DNA of 64,000 nt from Oryza sativa Japonica Group. Lineage: Eukaryota > Streptophyta > Magnoliopsida > Poales > Poaceae. The stretch is taken from the NCBI RefSeq assembly GCF_034140825.1, contig NC_089037.1, forward strand, positions 36,361,001-36,425,000, written 5' to 3'. Shown piece after piece: positions 39,655 through 52,739 of this stretch. Numbering within the stretch: position 1 is the stretch's first letter; every line of letters starts with the position of its first letter. Made by a program: the position numbers and the translations under genes. The notes under the pieces were generated by a model. That model was given only the letters and a program-made list of their open reading frames with translations. It was not told the origin of the DNA and ran no database searches.

Positions 39655-40594
39655 TGAAGCCATGTAAAAATGCTGACCAGAGATGACATGTCCTATTAAC
39701 CACATAATTGATCGAGATTGTACACGCACGCAAAGTTTTCCATTGACTGTAGGAAAGCAAACGAGTTCCAGGCATCTGCAACATGGTTCCAGGGATTCCA
39801 GGATACACTACAGGTATGGCCAAATGATCATCAGAGTTGAGAATGGATTCTTGTGCCTTTGCATTGCAACTTGCAAGCCCTCTGTAATAGCGTCCACTTC
39901 TGTAATTTTTAGTTCCTGTCTGCCCCACTCCTTGGAGCTAGCGTAGTCTCTAGGTGTGCGTGAGGAACTGCATATGGCACATGTTGCTGTTGCTGATCAT
40001 GTTCAACCGTTCTACCTCGTACTTCGTATGTTATACAGCAAATCTTCTGTGCTGAAAGGTATCTGTTTGCCTTGGTGCAATGGTGGGTGAACGTGGTGAC
40101 ATTGTGAGACATATGCATGATTTGCTCATGAAGTCATTATGGCTGTGTTTTGCAAAAAGTTTCTATGGGAAGTTGTTCTTAAAAAGCATATTAATCTATT
40201 TTTCAAGTTTTTTATTATTAAAACTTAATTAATCAAGCGTTAATCTATCGCTCCGTTTTACGTGTGTTCCCAACCCCTTCAAAAGAACACAGCCTATTAT
40301 ATCCGAGTTCTCTGCTTCATTGTTGAGCAGAACAGTATACTGATGCTGCCACAATCTGCTAGTGCTTGTGTAATTAACTGACAACTGGAAGCATGGGGCA
40401 ACCAATCATACATGGCTTCTCTTGCTAGAATAGTAATATGCAAATATGACTAATTCAGAATATTCGGTGATCAATTCTGAGGGTTGAGCTTGAAGGTTTT
40501 CTTGTACTCGTGAAAGAGTGATTATACAGTATCATGACAAAAAAAAAACAGAGACAGTTTGCTTCTGTCATGACAGAACAAAAGTTCAAAAAAA
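39655..40594. other. 3' region of VPS9 gene and intergenic space
   Basis: The first several hundred bases are probably 3' untranslated sequence of the VPS9 gene. A MITE is listed at 40141-40294. No further gene was recognised before the tRNA. Confidence 0.45.
40141..40294. mobile_element. Small MITE with GGCTGTGTT termini
   Basis: The left end GGCTGTGTTTTGCAAAAAG pairs with the right end, reverse complement GGCTGTGTTCTTTTGAAGG. TAT flanks both sides (40138-40140 and 40295-40297). The interior contains CTTAATTAATCAAGCGTTAA, a word common in a rice MITE class. The superfamily (Tourist or hAT) is not settled. Confidence 0.65.
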
Positions 40595-40676
40595 CGTGGT
40601 CGGCAGGATTCGAACCTGCGCGGGCAAAGCCCACATGATTTCTAGTCATGCCCGATAACCACTCCGGCACGACCAC
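40595..40676 (-). tRNA. tRNA-Ser(AGA): tRNA-Ser (anticodon AGA)
   Basis: On the minus strand the acceptor arms GTGGTCG and CGACCAC pair perfectly, with discriminator G. The anticodon stem CATGA/TCATG encloses the loop CTAGAAA with anticodon AGA. A long variable arm (GGGC...GCCC) marks a class II tRNA such as serine. The T arm reads GCAGGTTCGAATCCTGC. A run of seven T on the minus strand follows immediately, the usual RNA polymerase III terminator. No intron or encoded CCA is present, as normal for a nuclear tRNA. Confidence 0.96.
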
Positions 40677-40938
40677 CTTGGGGTTGCAATCACATACTTT
40701 TTTTACTAATTGTTTCATACAACAACACTGCAATTTGATTCATATTCGCTACAGATATCGTATCTTTTATTCAAACACCGACCAAATCAGTTCATAGATA
40801 TCACAGTCACCACCAGATATCACACAGCAATATCATGCGATGGCGCGAACTCATGTTCATACATATATCACTGCATCGTGTCATCTGCGCACAGCTGCAC
40901 ATAACGCACGCAGCTAGCACTGTCGCCCAAACTTGTCG

Positions 40939-42394
40939 TCACTCCAGCTTGTGCTGCTGGGCGGCGCGCCCGGGGCTCCGAGCCGACGGGTACTCGAGCA
41001 GCGGGTGGAGCGGCGGAGCCGGCAGCGCGGCGAGCTGGTGGCGACGGGCGCTCGCCGGCGGCGACGGCGATGGCGTGGACAGCAGGAGGCGGAACGTCCA
41101 GGCGAGGACGTCGGGCGCGAAGGCGCGGAAGACAAGGAAGACGTCGTACCAGTTGGGGTGCTTCACGTGGGCGTCGCCGCGGCACGCGCCGGCGACCACC
41201 ATCCTCGCGTACGCCTCCACTTGCCCGCCGGCGAGCGGCACCTAATTACATATGATTAATCAATGGCAAGTTAATTAATCGACGAGCAGCTATAGCATTT
41301 GATTGTTGAACTAATCTTTACCTCTCGCTCCTCCCCTTTCCATTGCATCTCTGCGCCTTCCTCGAGCATGAACTTGCCGCCGCTGGCCTCGCCGCCGATC
41401 CAGCCGTGCGTCGCCACGCTGATGCCCACCTCATCGCCCACCTCGTACCGGAGCGACTCGTAGAAATCGATCACCGCCGCCTTGGCCGCCTGCAGGCACA
41501 CACATGACAGTTTTCAGATGATTCTGAAGAACTTGCTGGTGAATTTTGAGTAGAAGAGAGATGGGTTATTACAGAGTAGAGGGTCATCCTGGGCATGGGC
41601 AGCCAGATCTCGACGGCGGCGTTGACGACGACACGGCCATGGCTCCGCCGCAGGTAGGGGAGCGCGGCGTACGTCGGGTACACGTTCCCCCAGAAGTTGA
41701 CGTCCTGCACGGCACGGCCGGATCGAACACAGTTATTGCAGCAGCAGCTGATGAAATTTGATCAAGAAATCGTAGGCGTACCATGAGGTGAGGGAACGCG
41801 ACCGTGTCGCCGGCCTCCTCGAAGCAGAAATCGTGGCCCAAGCTCACCGTGTTCACCAGATGGTTTACTGCATGCATCAATATTAATAAGAAATTCAGAG
41901 GTTTGATTAATTGCAAGTGATGCGTGGTACAGGTGACTGACACTGGCCGAAGAAGCTGATGGTGTCGCCGACGAGCCTCCGGCAGTCGTCCTCCTTGACG
42001 ACGTCGGCGGCGATGACGAGGACCTGGCCGGCGCCGAGGGCCCGCGCGTTCTCCCGCACCGCGAACAGCCGGTGCTCCCGCCTCGCCACCAGCACCAGGT
42101 TCGCGTTCCTCCGCGCGTACTCGTACGCGATTTGCTGCATGCAAACACCACACCGATGATCTTTGACGTTCGCCGACCGGGCACTGGTTATATGCTTAGC
42201 TTAATTACCTCTCCGATGGCGGAGGAGGCGCCGGTGATGAGGACGACCTTGTTGTGCATGTTCTCCACGGTGAGCGTCTTGACGACCCACTCCACGCCGC
42301 GCAGGAAGGAGAGCGTCGGCCACGCGAACGCCAGCATCACCATGCTCGCCGGCGGCACCACCAGGTCCAGCACCGCGTTCACCACCTGCTCCAT
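40939..42394 (-). CDS. Steroleosin/11-beta-HSD-like short-chain dehydrogenase
   Basis: Six exons, 42209-42394, 41942-42134, 41782-41867, 41573-41704, 41322-41489 and 40939-41241, give 355 codons in one frame. The N-terminus has a hydrophobic stretch (PPASMVMLAFAWPTLSFL) that would anchor the protein in the ER or in oil bodies, as in plant HSD/steroleosin proteins. The cofactor motif TGASSAIG, the DV motif (AADVVKEDD) and the active-site LYSAAK (YxxxK) are present. The usual NNAG reads NTVS. The serine expected 13 residues before the catalytic Tyr is Ala (VVVNAAVEIWLP). NADP-dependent steroid oxidoreductase activity is therefore uncertain. The C-terminal 50 residues are Pro/Arg/Ser-rich. Short uniform introns and an intact frame suggest an expressed gene. 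Confidence 0.9.
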
Positions 42395-43018
42395 CTCGAT
42401 CGATCAATCAATCGATCTCTCCCACACTATACAGTTCCTCTTCCGATCCACAGCTCAATCCAATCCAATTGAAAGAATGGATCAACCAGCCCGCCTCTGG
42501 TTTCTGGGGTTCTTGGGAGGTGAAGAACCGAGGAGGAGGAAGAAGAGGGATCAAAGATCGAGTCTCTCAATGAGTTTGCCAATTTGGTGAGGACGATGAG
42601 CAGATAAGGACAGGAGAGGACGGACGGGTGCAGGCGTGCATGGATGGCAGCTGCGCAGGCATGCCGCCATAGACACACGTCGAGCAGGACGGGAGGCGCC
42701 ACGGTGAGACCACGGGGGGAAGAGGCAAGCTTTGGCCGCTTTCAAAGCCTTGTTCCATATGCCTTTCTCCTCCGATCGGCTGCATATATTACTCCTCCAC
42801 CTTAATCCGCGCCTACTACAACATTTACAGTTCTGATCAGATACAATATGCATCTTGATGTGAAATCAGAGAAAGGGCCTGTAGCCTATGGTTAATCTCC
42901 ATAATTTGCCTTAGAAGATGTTGTACTGTGTAATTTTTTTTTTTAAAAAAGTCAATCTCCAGGATTTGACACAGTGACGAAGACCTGCTGAGCGGTGAGT
43001 GACTCATGCATGTTAGTC

Positions 43019-43219
43019 CTCCCTCCTTTTTTTTTAAAATAGACGATGCCGTTTATCATTCGGTCTAATTTAAAATTTTTGTGCAAATACATATGATATC
43101 AATTATGCTTAAAGTATTTTTAGTGATAAAATATCTCACAACAAATATTTTTTTAATAAGACGAATAATCAAACGTGTGCTTAAAAGTCAAAGTGTCCTT
43201 TATTAAAAAACAATGGTAG
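43019..43219. mobile_element. Stowaway-like MITE
   Basis: The left end CTCCCTCCTTTTTTTTTAAA and the right end, reverse complement ACTACCATTGTTTTTTAATA, are loosely inverted. The interior (ATAAGACGAATAATCAAACGTG) resembles Stowaway/Tc1-mariner MITEs of the class at 11.4 and 12.9 kb. The terminal TA on the left is not clear, so the limits are approximate. Confidence 0.6.
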
Positions 43220-44100
43220 TAGTATTTGCATGTGACTAAAATAATAATAAAAAGAAATTGGTAATATCAATTAGGATGATACAGACAAATATACACCAAT
43301 AAATTTGATCTACAAATAAAGAAATAAAAGTAATAAGATCAGACATTGAACAATACCTATACAACGTAAATAAAATTTATTATTTTTAATTTTTTATGTA
43401 TAGATCGAATTTAGACTTGTATATTTATACAATATCTTATATCTTATATCGCGTGCAGGCGATAACAGTTAGACGTAGAAAATATTTCCCTGTTTACACA
43501 GTGTGTAAACTGTAAAGTAATTTTGCACAGCAACCCTTCGTTTACCCCGTATTATTATTTTCACGCCCGTATTCTGGATCGCTACCACTCGTCCCGTTTA
43601 ACCGTTGGATTTTACATGGGCGGCCTGGATCGAGAAGGAGGAGGGCGGCCCACGCGTATTTCTACGTGAGCCCTTCCCTTTTGGAATAACTATTATCTTT
43701 CACGCTCCTCCCAAGCTTTCGATTCTGAACCAGAATTCCACGGTGAATCGATCTTCCGACGCCAGATCGACGCGAGTTGAGAGACGGCCGTGCTCAGGAC
43801 GGCGGAGCGCCGGCGAGATGCGGAGGCGGCGGCGCCGCCACCACGCGCGCTCCTAGGTTACTTTCCTCTTTTTTTTTTCTCTCTTTTTGATGCTTGTCTT
43901 CAGATGTTCAGAGTTCAGAGGAGTTAGCCAGGTAGGGCTCTTGTGCTACGTCTGTGAGAGCTTGTGTTTAGAACTTTAGATCAACCATTTTATGTTTTTT
44001 TTTGGGTGAAACAATTGTTGTAGCAGGGAGACAACGCCCTCTCTCCTATCCGGTCGAAACATCTAAGATGGTTTATGGAAAGTTCCTAAGTGTAAAACAA

Positions 44101-44171
44101 GGAAAACACTCTCGAGTTGGAAAACACTCTCGAGTGGAAAAACACTATCGAGTTGGAAAACATTCTCGGGT
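44101..44171. repeat. Four-copy 17-19-bp tandem repeat
   Basis: Four imperfect units of GGAAAACACTCTCGAGTT follow each other at 44101-44118, 44119-44135, 44136-44154 and 44155-44171. Each unit contains a CTCGAG or CTCGGG core. The function is unknown. The array lies just upstream of a stretch with LTR-like features. Confidence 0.9.
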
Positions 44172-44374
44172 GGTTTCTTATCACTTATATGTAACTCATC
44201 TTGTTTGGAGATGATTTCTGAATACATGGCAGGTGAATCTGGCGATCGGGAAGTTGTTGAAGGATGTGCAAACCCTCAATCATAGAAGACATTCGGCTAA
44301 GAGAGCTCGAAGGAAAAAACCTGCTCGAGTAAAGATCCGGTCGAATGGAAGATTCTGTGGGGGCCGTTTCTCAA

Positions 44375-44640
44375 CCACTCTTGCCAGCTGGAGCCAAAAG
44401 ACTAGAATGACCCTGAGAATGTACTAAAATACCCCTAGGGTTGCTGACATGGCAAGGGCATTATAGGAAGATCACTAAAGCCCATGAGGGTAGAAATGTA
44501 ACATCACATGTAAGACCGTAGGCTATAAAAGCCGGTCAAGTCCCTATAGCTAGAGGAGACATTTTTTAATACAAAAAGTAATCCTCTAAAGTGGTGTTTG
44601 CTGTTTGAGCTTATTTCTAAGGATAGGTAGGAAAATACTT
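44375..44640 (+). mobile_element. Possible LTR-type fossil fragment
   Basis: A non-coding stretch contains GGCTATAAAAGCCGG at 44521-44535, resembling a core promoter. It is followed about 55 bases later by a T-run and ACAAAAAG words, in an arrangement seen in grass LTRs. No second LTR or coding region was found. It is offered only as a probable old remnant. Family and limits are unknown. Confidence 0.3.
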
Positions 44641-45116
44641 CTTTCCGGCCTATCCCCAATCTTGTTCGTGACCTAAGGTCACAACAACAATCAATCTCTT
44701 TTTGATTGGAGAAGAAAAAAAGAACATCGTTTTCTTATAAGGCATTGCTGTATCATAATCCATACAAATTGGTCTGGCAAGCCTGAACAAATTCTTCTTC
44801 CGAGCAAAGCCTGAAACTGAGAATATGGACACATAGCAAGACTTACTTTATGTTGTACCACAGTTTCACAGTAGTAGGACAAAATATTTCAATTTTGGCA
44901 ATAGTATAACAGCAACTGCATCACCCATGCATAGCACGAGTTTATGATATTCAGATCCAAATTGTCGAAGCGGCTGTACTATGTTACTCTTATGTACAGA
45001 ATGAAAAATCTTCATCTCCTGAATGTAATCCTTTATTCTTGTTGCATGACACCACATTTTGACAATTACAAATAGGATCACCTCAAGCAATCCAATGGAA
45101 ACGATATCGATGGCCA

Positions 45117-46504
<1,388 letters not shown>

Positions 46505-46943
46505 TCAACCTCCCTTCTCCTTCCTCCTCAGATTTTCGCACTTTCTTGCTGCTTTCTTGGAGCCTCCGCCTCCGATCTCCGTTCCCTCCTCCTTCCCGAG
46601 AAGCTAGCTAGCTTCTTCTTCTTCTTCCTCTGGCTGGCTACTTGCAGCTTTGGTTTCTTGGCTTTGGACGGGAAGACGCGGAGGCTGATGGCGACCTGAT
46701 CGATTTTTATTGGGGAAGAGAGAGAGAGAGAGAGAGAGTGCGCGTGCAAATTGGTAAGGCCACACTTGGGTTCAACGCTAATCTTTTGTTTTGTGTACGA
46801 TTTGTAATTGGATTTGCAAAGGTGGAGCATGTTGTCTAGTCGTTGGCTGCTATAGAATTTTTCTGGAGTGGTCATGAGTACACAGGCACGTACCCAAGAA
46901 TGTCACTAGAACAGTGGATTATGTCACTAGAACAGTGGATTAA

Positions 46944-47150
46944 GGGCTCATTTGGTTTGGTGCCCTACCAAATCATTGGTAGTGTCAAATCATGGGCAAG
47001 ATTTGATACTACCAATATTTTGGTATAGTTGGTTTATAGGAGTTGTATTAACTTTGTTAAATTTTGACATCAATCCAAACATCTATAAGGTACTATTCAA
47101 AGTGCTAATTATTTGGTAGGGCAAATTTTGGCATCAAACCAAAACAGCCC
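46944..47150. mobile_element. Tourist-like MITE
   Basis: The 207-bp element has ends GGGCTCATTTGGTTTGGTGC and, reverse complemented, GGGCTGTTTTGGTTTGATGC. TAA duplications lie at 46941-46943 and 47151-47153. A 65-bp Stowaway element lies only nine bases beyond its right end. Confidence 0.92.
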
Positions 47151-47159
47151 TAAGTACTA

Positions 47160-47224
47160 CTCCTTCCATTCCAAAATGATCAAATTTGAACTAAAAGAGT
47201 GTACTTATTTCAAGACGGAGGGAG
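47160..47224. mobile_element. Very short Stowaway-like MITE, 65 bp
   Basis: The ends CTCCTTCCATTCC and, reverse complemented, CTCCCTCCGTCTTG are flanked by TA at 47158-47159 and 47225-47226. At 65 bp it is little more than the two terminal repeats and is among the smallest plausible Stowaway copies. Confidence 0.75.
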
Positions 47225-47466
47225 TAGATCAGTAACCAAATAAATTTTAAATCGTAAGGTTTATTAGCGATAAAAAAATACTTTGTAAGTAAAACTTTTA
47301 TATATGTATTATTAGCGTCTTAAAAGCTAATGTTAAAAAATAAATTATGATGATAAAAACATCAAAATCAATTTAAAGTTAAGTTTTAAAATATAAATGT
47401 TAGTTGCGGCTAGCAAGCCGAAGAGCAAACGCTGGTGTTATTGTGTGAATCAAAATGATCAAAATA

Positions 47467-47641
47467 CAGTGGCGGAGCCAGAATTTTTCCAAACCTAGGG
47501 CCCAATTAGTTGAGTGTATATGATTTTGCCTTTATCTTCTAGTTTTTGAAGTTTTAAAATGGAATTTCAATGAATATTTAGAATCAGGAGTAGGGAGTAG
47601 GGCTGCAGCCCTAGCTGCCCTACTCCTGTCTCCGCCCCCTG
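47467..47641. mobile_element. hAT-type MITE, 175 bp
   Basis: The left end CAGTGGCGGAGCCAGAATTT pairs with the right end, reverse complement CAGGGGGCGGAGACAGGAGT. The flanking 8-bp words TCAAAATA (47459-47466) and TCAATATA (47642-47649) match at seven of eight positions, as expected for an aged hAT insertion. CAGTGGCGGA is a frequent hAT terminus in grasses. Confidence 0.88.
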
Positions 47642-48595
47642 TCAATATAGCAATTAAAATGACTAGAGATATGAAAAAAACTATATATAGGTACTGTCAT
47701 AATGGCCATATGTTGAAAATATTTATCTCGGGTGCATGTAACATTTTTTTTCTAGAAAAAGATGTAGTTACTATATAACAATTTACACCTATGGTATAAT
47801 GTGTTTTCAGAGTAGTTTCGCAACTTTCTAATTCAATTTTAACTCCCAAATAGCATTGTTGACACGGTTATCCCTTGCACCAGTACCATCAACCTTCCGC
47901 ACTAATGGCAACCATGGTAATTGGATGTGGACACATCAGTGTAATCCTACCAATATTCCACTATGAAAAAGAAAAAAAAAGATTCCAAAACCAAAGGCAC
48001 AATTTTGAGACCACCCTATCAAGGATAATTCTGCCATTCTGCTGAGCTGGGAAGAAGATTTGATCAGTTGGAATAGGGAAGATGGTATTGGAATCATTCT
48101 AACTTCCAAACAGAAACACACAGGCTCTATAATATTAACTTCAATCATGACTTGACCTCAAACTAACAATTAAACAAACTCCCTTCTGCCTTTGTTTCCG
48201 TGATTGAAAGAGTTATGGATGGTCGATGAACAGGCAGGAAGAAAGAAAGCAATGGAAAAGAGCAAGAGAATTAACGGCTGGACTGGAAGAGAACTTTTAA
48301 AGACACGCTTTCGATGAGAACCACACAAATTGCCCGGCTTCTCACGAGTTAACAATCTGCAGCTTGCGTGTAAATAAAAAGGGGAAAAATGGAAATAAGA
48401 AGAGGGGAAGATGCCACCGTGTCAACCCAAGTATGCATAAAAATGGCGAGGGCTATCATGCACATGAAAAGTCAAAAACACACTTGCAATAGCATTATCC
48501 GACACAACTCATCACTGATTATTCGTTCAATAATAGCATCACTCACAAGCATACAAGCATACGTTTGTTCCTTTAATAATGTTTGCATAATCATA

Positions 48596-48719
48596 GGGTA
48601 TGTTTGGCTAGCCAATAGAGCCGCTGCACGCAGCCATAACTGTTGCAGCTACAGACACAAACAGTACACTGTTTGTGTTGGCTGCACAACAGTGAAGTTA
48701 AGTGCAGCCGAACAGAGCC
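48596..48719. mobile_element. Probable small MITE
   Basis: GGGTATGTTTGGCTAGCC at the left pairs roughly with GGCTCTGTTCGGCTGCAC, the reverse complement of the right end. The interior contains a second inverted pair, GCTGCA...TGCAGC. No clear target-site duplication could be fixed. Confidence 0.5.
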
Positions 48720-49043
48720 AAAATCAACAATTAATAGTATCATTTTTTAAAAGACCCAATTACTCCGTCAGACAGACAGTAGCATGAAACGGACCAAAGG
48801 AAGCAGACTTGCAGAATAGTGACATTAGATTGATGAAGGCCAGGAGCAGAAGTGCGTGTGCGTCTGTGGTCCGTCCGATCGGGCATCGGACGGTCCAGAT
48901 GGCGCGGGAGGTTATGGCTGGCGTCTTCGTGCGGCGGCCGCACCACACCCACCCGTTGCGTTGCGGCGGCCTCTCTCTCTCTTTCTCTCCTCTCTCTCTG
49001 CGGCTGCGCGGTCTCCACGGCGCGGCGAGGCAGCGGCGGAGGG

Positions 49044-52000
49044 ATGGTGGGCTCGGCCGCGTACTCCGCGGCGTCGGCCATCGTCGTGGTGATGGCCAAG
49101 GGCAAGGGGCGGGGCGGCAGAGGCGGCCCCTCTGGCGCCAACAAGGTCAGCTCATTCCTCCTCCCCTCAGGTACCAACAGTTTGGGTAATGGGTACAGTA
49201 TGATCGAATTCAGCGCGGGGAGTTTGGATTGAACTGAATGTGCCTGTGAATGAACATTGCTGCAAGGGATTAGAGGAATTATCAGTTACGAATCATTGCT
49301 TCACAAAATTCTGGGGCACCCACATGGAAGGGGAAAAACGGCTGCTGTGCGTGCTCAACCATGCAAAAAAAAAAGAGTTATTCATGAGGATTGAGTTATG
49401 TTTTTTTTGTTGTTGTATTAATCAGAACATTTAGTGTGGTACATTCTCAATTTAATAGCACATTTGTTGGATTATCAACAAATGGAAGATCTTGTATTGG
49501 ACCCATGGGTAACAGGTCGGCTTTATGGCTTTGCGTCCTCACACATGACACGCTGCCTATTTATGTGTAGGTTTCTGAGCGACGGCCTCCTAGGATAACT
49601 TCCAATGTGAAGCAGAGCTTGAGGATTCTAAAATTTTGGAAGGTGCAAGCTTTGTTGCATTACCTTTTCTCTCATATGCTAAAATCTGTGATCTACTCTG
49701 CTGCACTTTGTATAAAGTCGTAGAACAGCATGTACCGAATTCATCAGGTGGGTATGGCCAAACAGGGGCACCCGAAGCATCCAAGATTAATCTTAGTTCT
49801 AACAGTTATTTACCCTTGTGTGTGCCTTTTGTATTCTTAAGCTTAGTTCTAACAGTTATGCCCTTGTCATCAGGATTATGAAAGGAGGCAAACAAGTGGA
49901 CCTCAGCCTGCTACTCGGTACCGCAAAAAGAAAGTAATAAAAGAAGTGCTTCCTGATGACACAGACTTCTACGATGATGCTTCTTCCACTCTTCACTAGT
50001 CAGGCTTGCCTCTCATTGCATTATCAGGACCTCACTACATTTTTTGATTGGTGGTTCAATGAAATGCTGACATTGTTTTGTCAATTAATCTAGCACAAAT
50101 CAGGGTTTGGAAATTGCTTCCCCGGTTATTCTTGTGGACGGTTATAATGTATGTGGCTACTGGGGAAAGCTTAAGAAGGACTTCATGAATGGAAGGCAAG
50201 AGATTGCAAGACAAATGCTCATTGATGAGCTAGTATCTTTCAGTGCAGTAAGAGGTTTGTTTGTAGTAGGAAATTAGATCCGTTACGTATGGTCTCAAGC
50301 ATGATTTCCTTAAAACTCACTTATGCTGTTTACTTAAGCTGTAGCTGTTGAAGCTGATAGATGTTAGTATACTCTGATTAGATGTTAGGTACTTCTTATC
50401 TCTATTAGAGCAAACACCAGTTCAATAGTGGCTTATAGTGAAAAAGGTAGTCATGGCTTACAAATGTATCATCTTGCCAAGTGGGGAGCATAAGTAGATG
50501 ATGATTTGTTTTTATCTGCCGGTGGTGCGTAATTTCTTCTCAATAGCTATCTGATGTTCTCCCATTCCAGCATTCTTATATCATTTGTCATTGTCATGCT
50601 TGCAGAGATAAAGGTTGTAGTAGTATTTGATGCTGCAGCCTCTGGGCTTTCTACACACAAAGAAACCTATAAAGGGTGAGATAATATTGTGAGCTGATAT
50701 ATCTGTGGGAATTGTTACTTCAAGCAGTTTAGCCTGTAGCGAAACTTAACAAATAGATTTTACTTCATGGAATAGGGTTGATGTGGTATATTCTGGTGAC
50801 TTGTCTGCTGATTCTTGGATTGAGAAGGAGGTAATGCTGATAAATTCTTATTCAGAACAAAGGATACCCCTAGTTGACCAGACATGTGCATTTACCGCAG
50901 TGCAAAATTCACACGTAGATTTAAATTAAGCAACAAAAGCATTGATTTATGAAGCATGCATAACTGGATGTCTTTATGCCAGAAAATAGTTGGGTCCGTT
51001 TCACCAGCAGTAAGGCTCCAGTGGTGGGCCTTATACTAGTTATATTTTTATACCAACCGTTCAAATACCTGGTGCTTATGCAAAAGAAGATCGGTAGAGC
51101 AAGCATAATTTATTCAAGGGTTGTACACTAATACTGATCTCAAGTGATGCACTCTTGGCTCTTACCTGCTGTATTTTCATCCATGGGCATTAATTTCTCA
51201 TATTAACATGGTAACACTAAATTTCCGCGCCTGTGACATTTGAATTTTGAAGCAATGAGCTTCAAATTTCTGTATGAAAGCAAGATGTTTCTTTCTCTGA
51301 TTCTTTGACCAACACAGGTTGAAGCTTTGGTGGCAGATGGATGCCCGAAAGTCTGGGTTGTAACATCTGATGCATTGGAGCAACAATTGGCACATGGAGA
51401 AGTATGTTGTCACCCTTTTGGGGATTAGCTGCTTCTATCATATCTGCCTGCCGTTAGACATTTTTGACCGGTTTATGGTTTAGAACTTTTATCTTTTTGT
51501 CATGTTCTGCAACATATTCTGAACTCACAGTAGCAGAAAACACATTTTGTATCCTATGCATTTAATCACCAAAATTTCCCAACGGGGGTCCGAAAAACAC
51601 AAGTACTGGATGTTATATGTCCAAACTGAATATTTCCTTCAAAAGAGTAAAGGCAGGAAAGATAATTGATAATTGATATCTTGACATTTCCTTCAAAAGA
51701 GTTAAGGCAGGAAAGATAATTGATATCTTCAAAAGAGGAATGTATCAAACATGCATAATGTGAATCTCAGAAGTGAAACTTATATCTCCTATAGGATTTT
51801 GCTTTGTGGTTTTATCATCAAATGTTTTATTCTTGATGGTTAAAAGGTTGTTCCCACTGTGTAGGGTGCTCTTATTTGGAGCTCTAAAAGATTGGTCAAA
51901 GAGGTTAGTTCTTAATCTTTTTTATCCTGCACACATTACTTGCTCAAATAGATGCTCTTCACTTGAATATCTGATTACATGCATTGTGCTGGTATAGCAT

Positions 52001-52739
52001 CCTTATTTTTGGACCAAATGTCTTGTTGTAACTATGGTACAAAATGTTTTATATTGTTTAAGCCATGCTGAGTAATCAACAAGATACAGATGGCTGACCT
52101 AGGACTTTCACCACCAGCCTGAGGCCTGGGACTAAAAGTCCAATGCGTTGCATTTTTTTCACTGTGATGCTCTAAATGTGACCCAATACATGCTGGGCTG
52201 CCCAGGGCTTGACGCCAAGTTGGGTCTGCCTGAGTAGGCTTGAATCTCCAATTCAAACAGACATACTGTAAATACGCTATTGAAAATTAAGCATAAGCTG
52301 AAAACATTACTTTGCAAAACTATGAAGTTTCTGATAAAACACGGGAACTCTATTGTTGCATATGGAGATTGCTTGACAACAAATTATTTCATCTTGTGGT
52401 TCTGCAGATAAAAGAATCAGAAAAGGAGCTTGATGAAGAGCTGAAGGAAACCAGGTTCAGAGTTCAAACTTTCCTACTTATTTTTTTTCTCTCTAATGTG
52501 TTTATTTGAGCATCGCACTGAAAGTATTCTCCTCGAGCTGCAACAGAAGAAAAGAATGATGCCACCAAATTATTTAAAAGAGAAGAAAATGCTAAACCTG
52601 TTTATATTTGGATTTCGAAATTGGCAGATCAACATCGTTGCAAGGGAAGCTTTTTCAGCACAAGCTGAAACCTAAAGTAGTGCATGCATTGAAAGATCTC
52701 CGGAATAAGCTTGAAGAAGAAGAGCGGAGAAAGAGGTGA
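49044..52739 (+). CDS. YacP/Rae1-like NYN-domain RNase-like protein
   Basis: Ten exons, 49044-49145, 49571-49642, 49874-49998, 50094-50254, 50606-50675, 50776-50830, 51318-51401, 51865-51903, 52408-52454 and 52628-52739, give 288 codons. The central domain has the NYN/PIN-like hallmarks. ILVDGYNVCGYW carries the first acidic residue, VVVVFDAAASGLST the second and VVYSGDLSADSWIEKE the third, and KVWVVTSDALEQQLA completes the fold. Bacterial members (YacP/Rae1) are ribosome-associated endoribonucleases, and plant copies are thought to be plastid proteins. The C-terminus is a charged coiled-coil-like segment ending LEEEERRKR. An in-frame upstream start at 48852 would add 64 residues rich in Arg, Ser and Ala, which could serve as the transit peptide. 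The choice between these starts is open. Confidence 0.9.

Larger units (their letters stand above)
42395..45116. other. Intergenic space between SDR and RabA genes
   Basis: It begins with the probable leader of the dehydrogenase gene. It also holds a Stowaway-like MITE at 43019-43219, an AT-rich stretch, a GC-rich island at about 43730-43860, a short tandem repeat at 44101-44171 and an LTR-like stretch near 44.4-44.6 kb. The 43605-43856 open frame on the plus strand ends in an Arg-rich run and shows no domain. I do not call a gene here. Confidence 0.4.

Noticed and set aside
43605-43856. Plus-strand 83-codon open frame ending in an Arg-rich run
   Set aside because: No domain, no splice-consistent continuation, and the Arg run is a by-product of a GC-rich GGC/CGG stretch.
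44101-44171. CRISPR-like array
   Set aside because: The units are directly adjacent with no spacers, and the window is clearly plant nuclear DNA.
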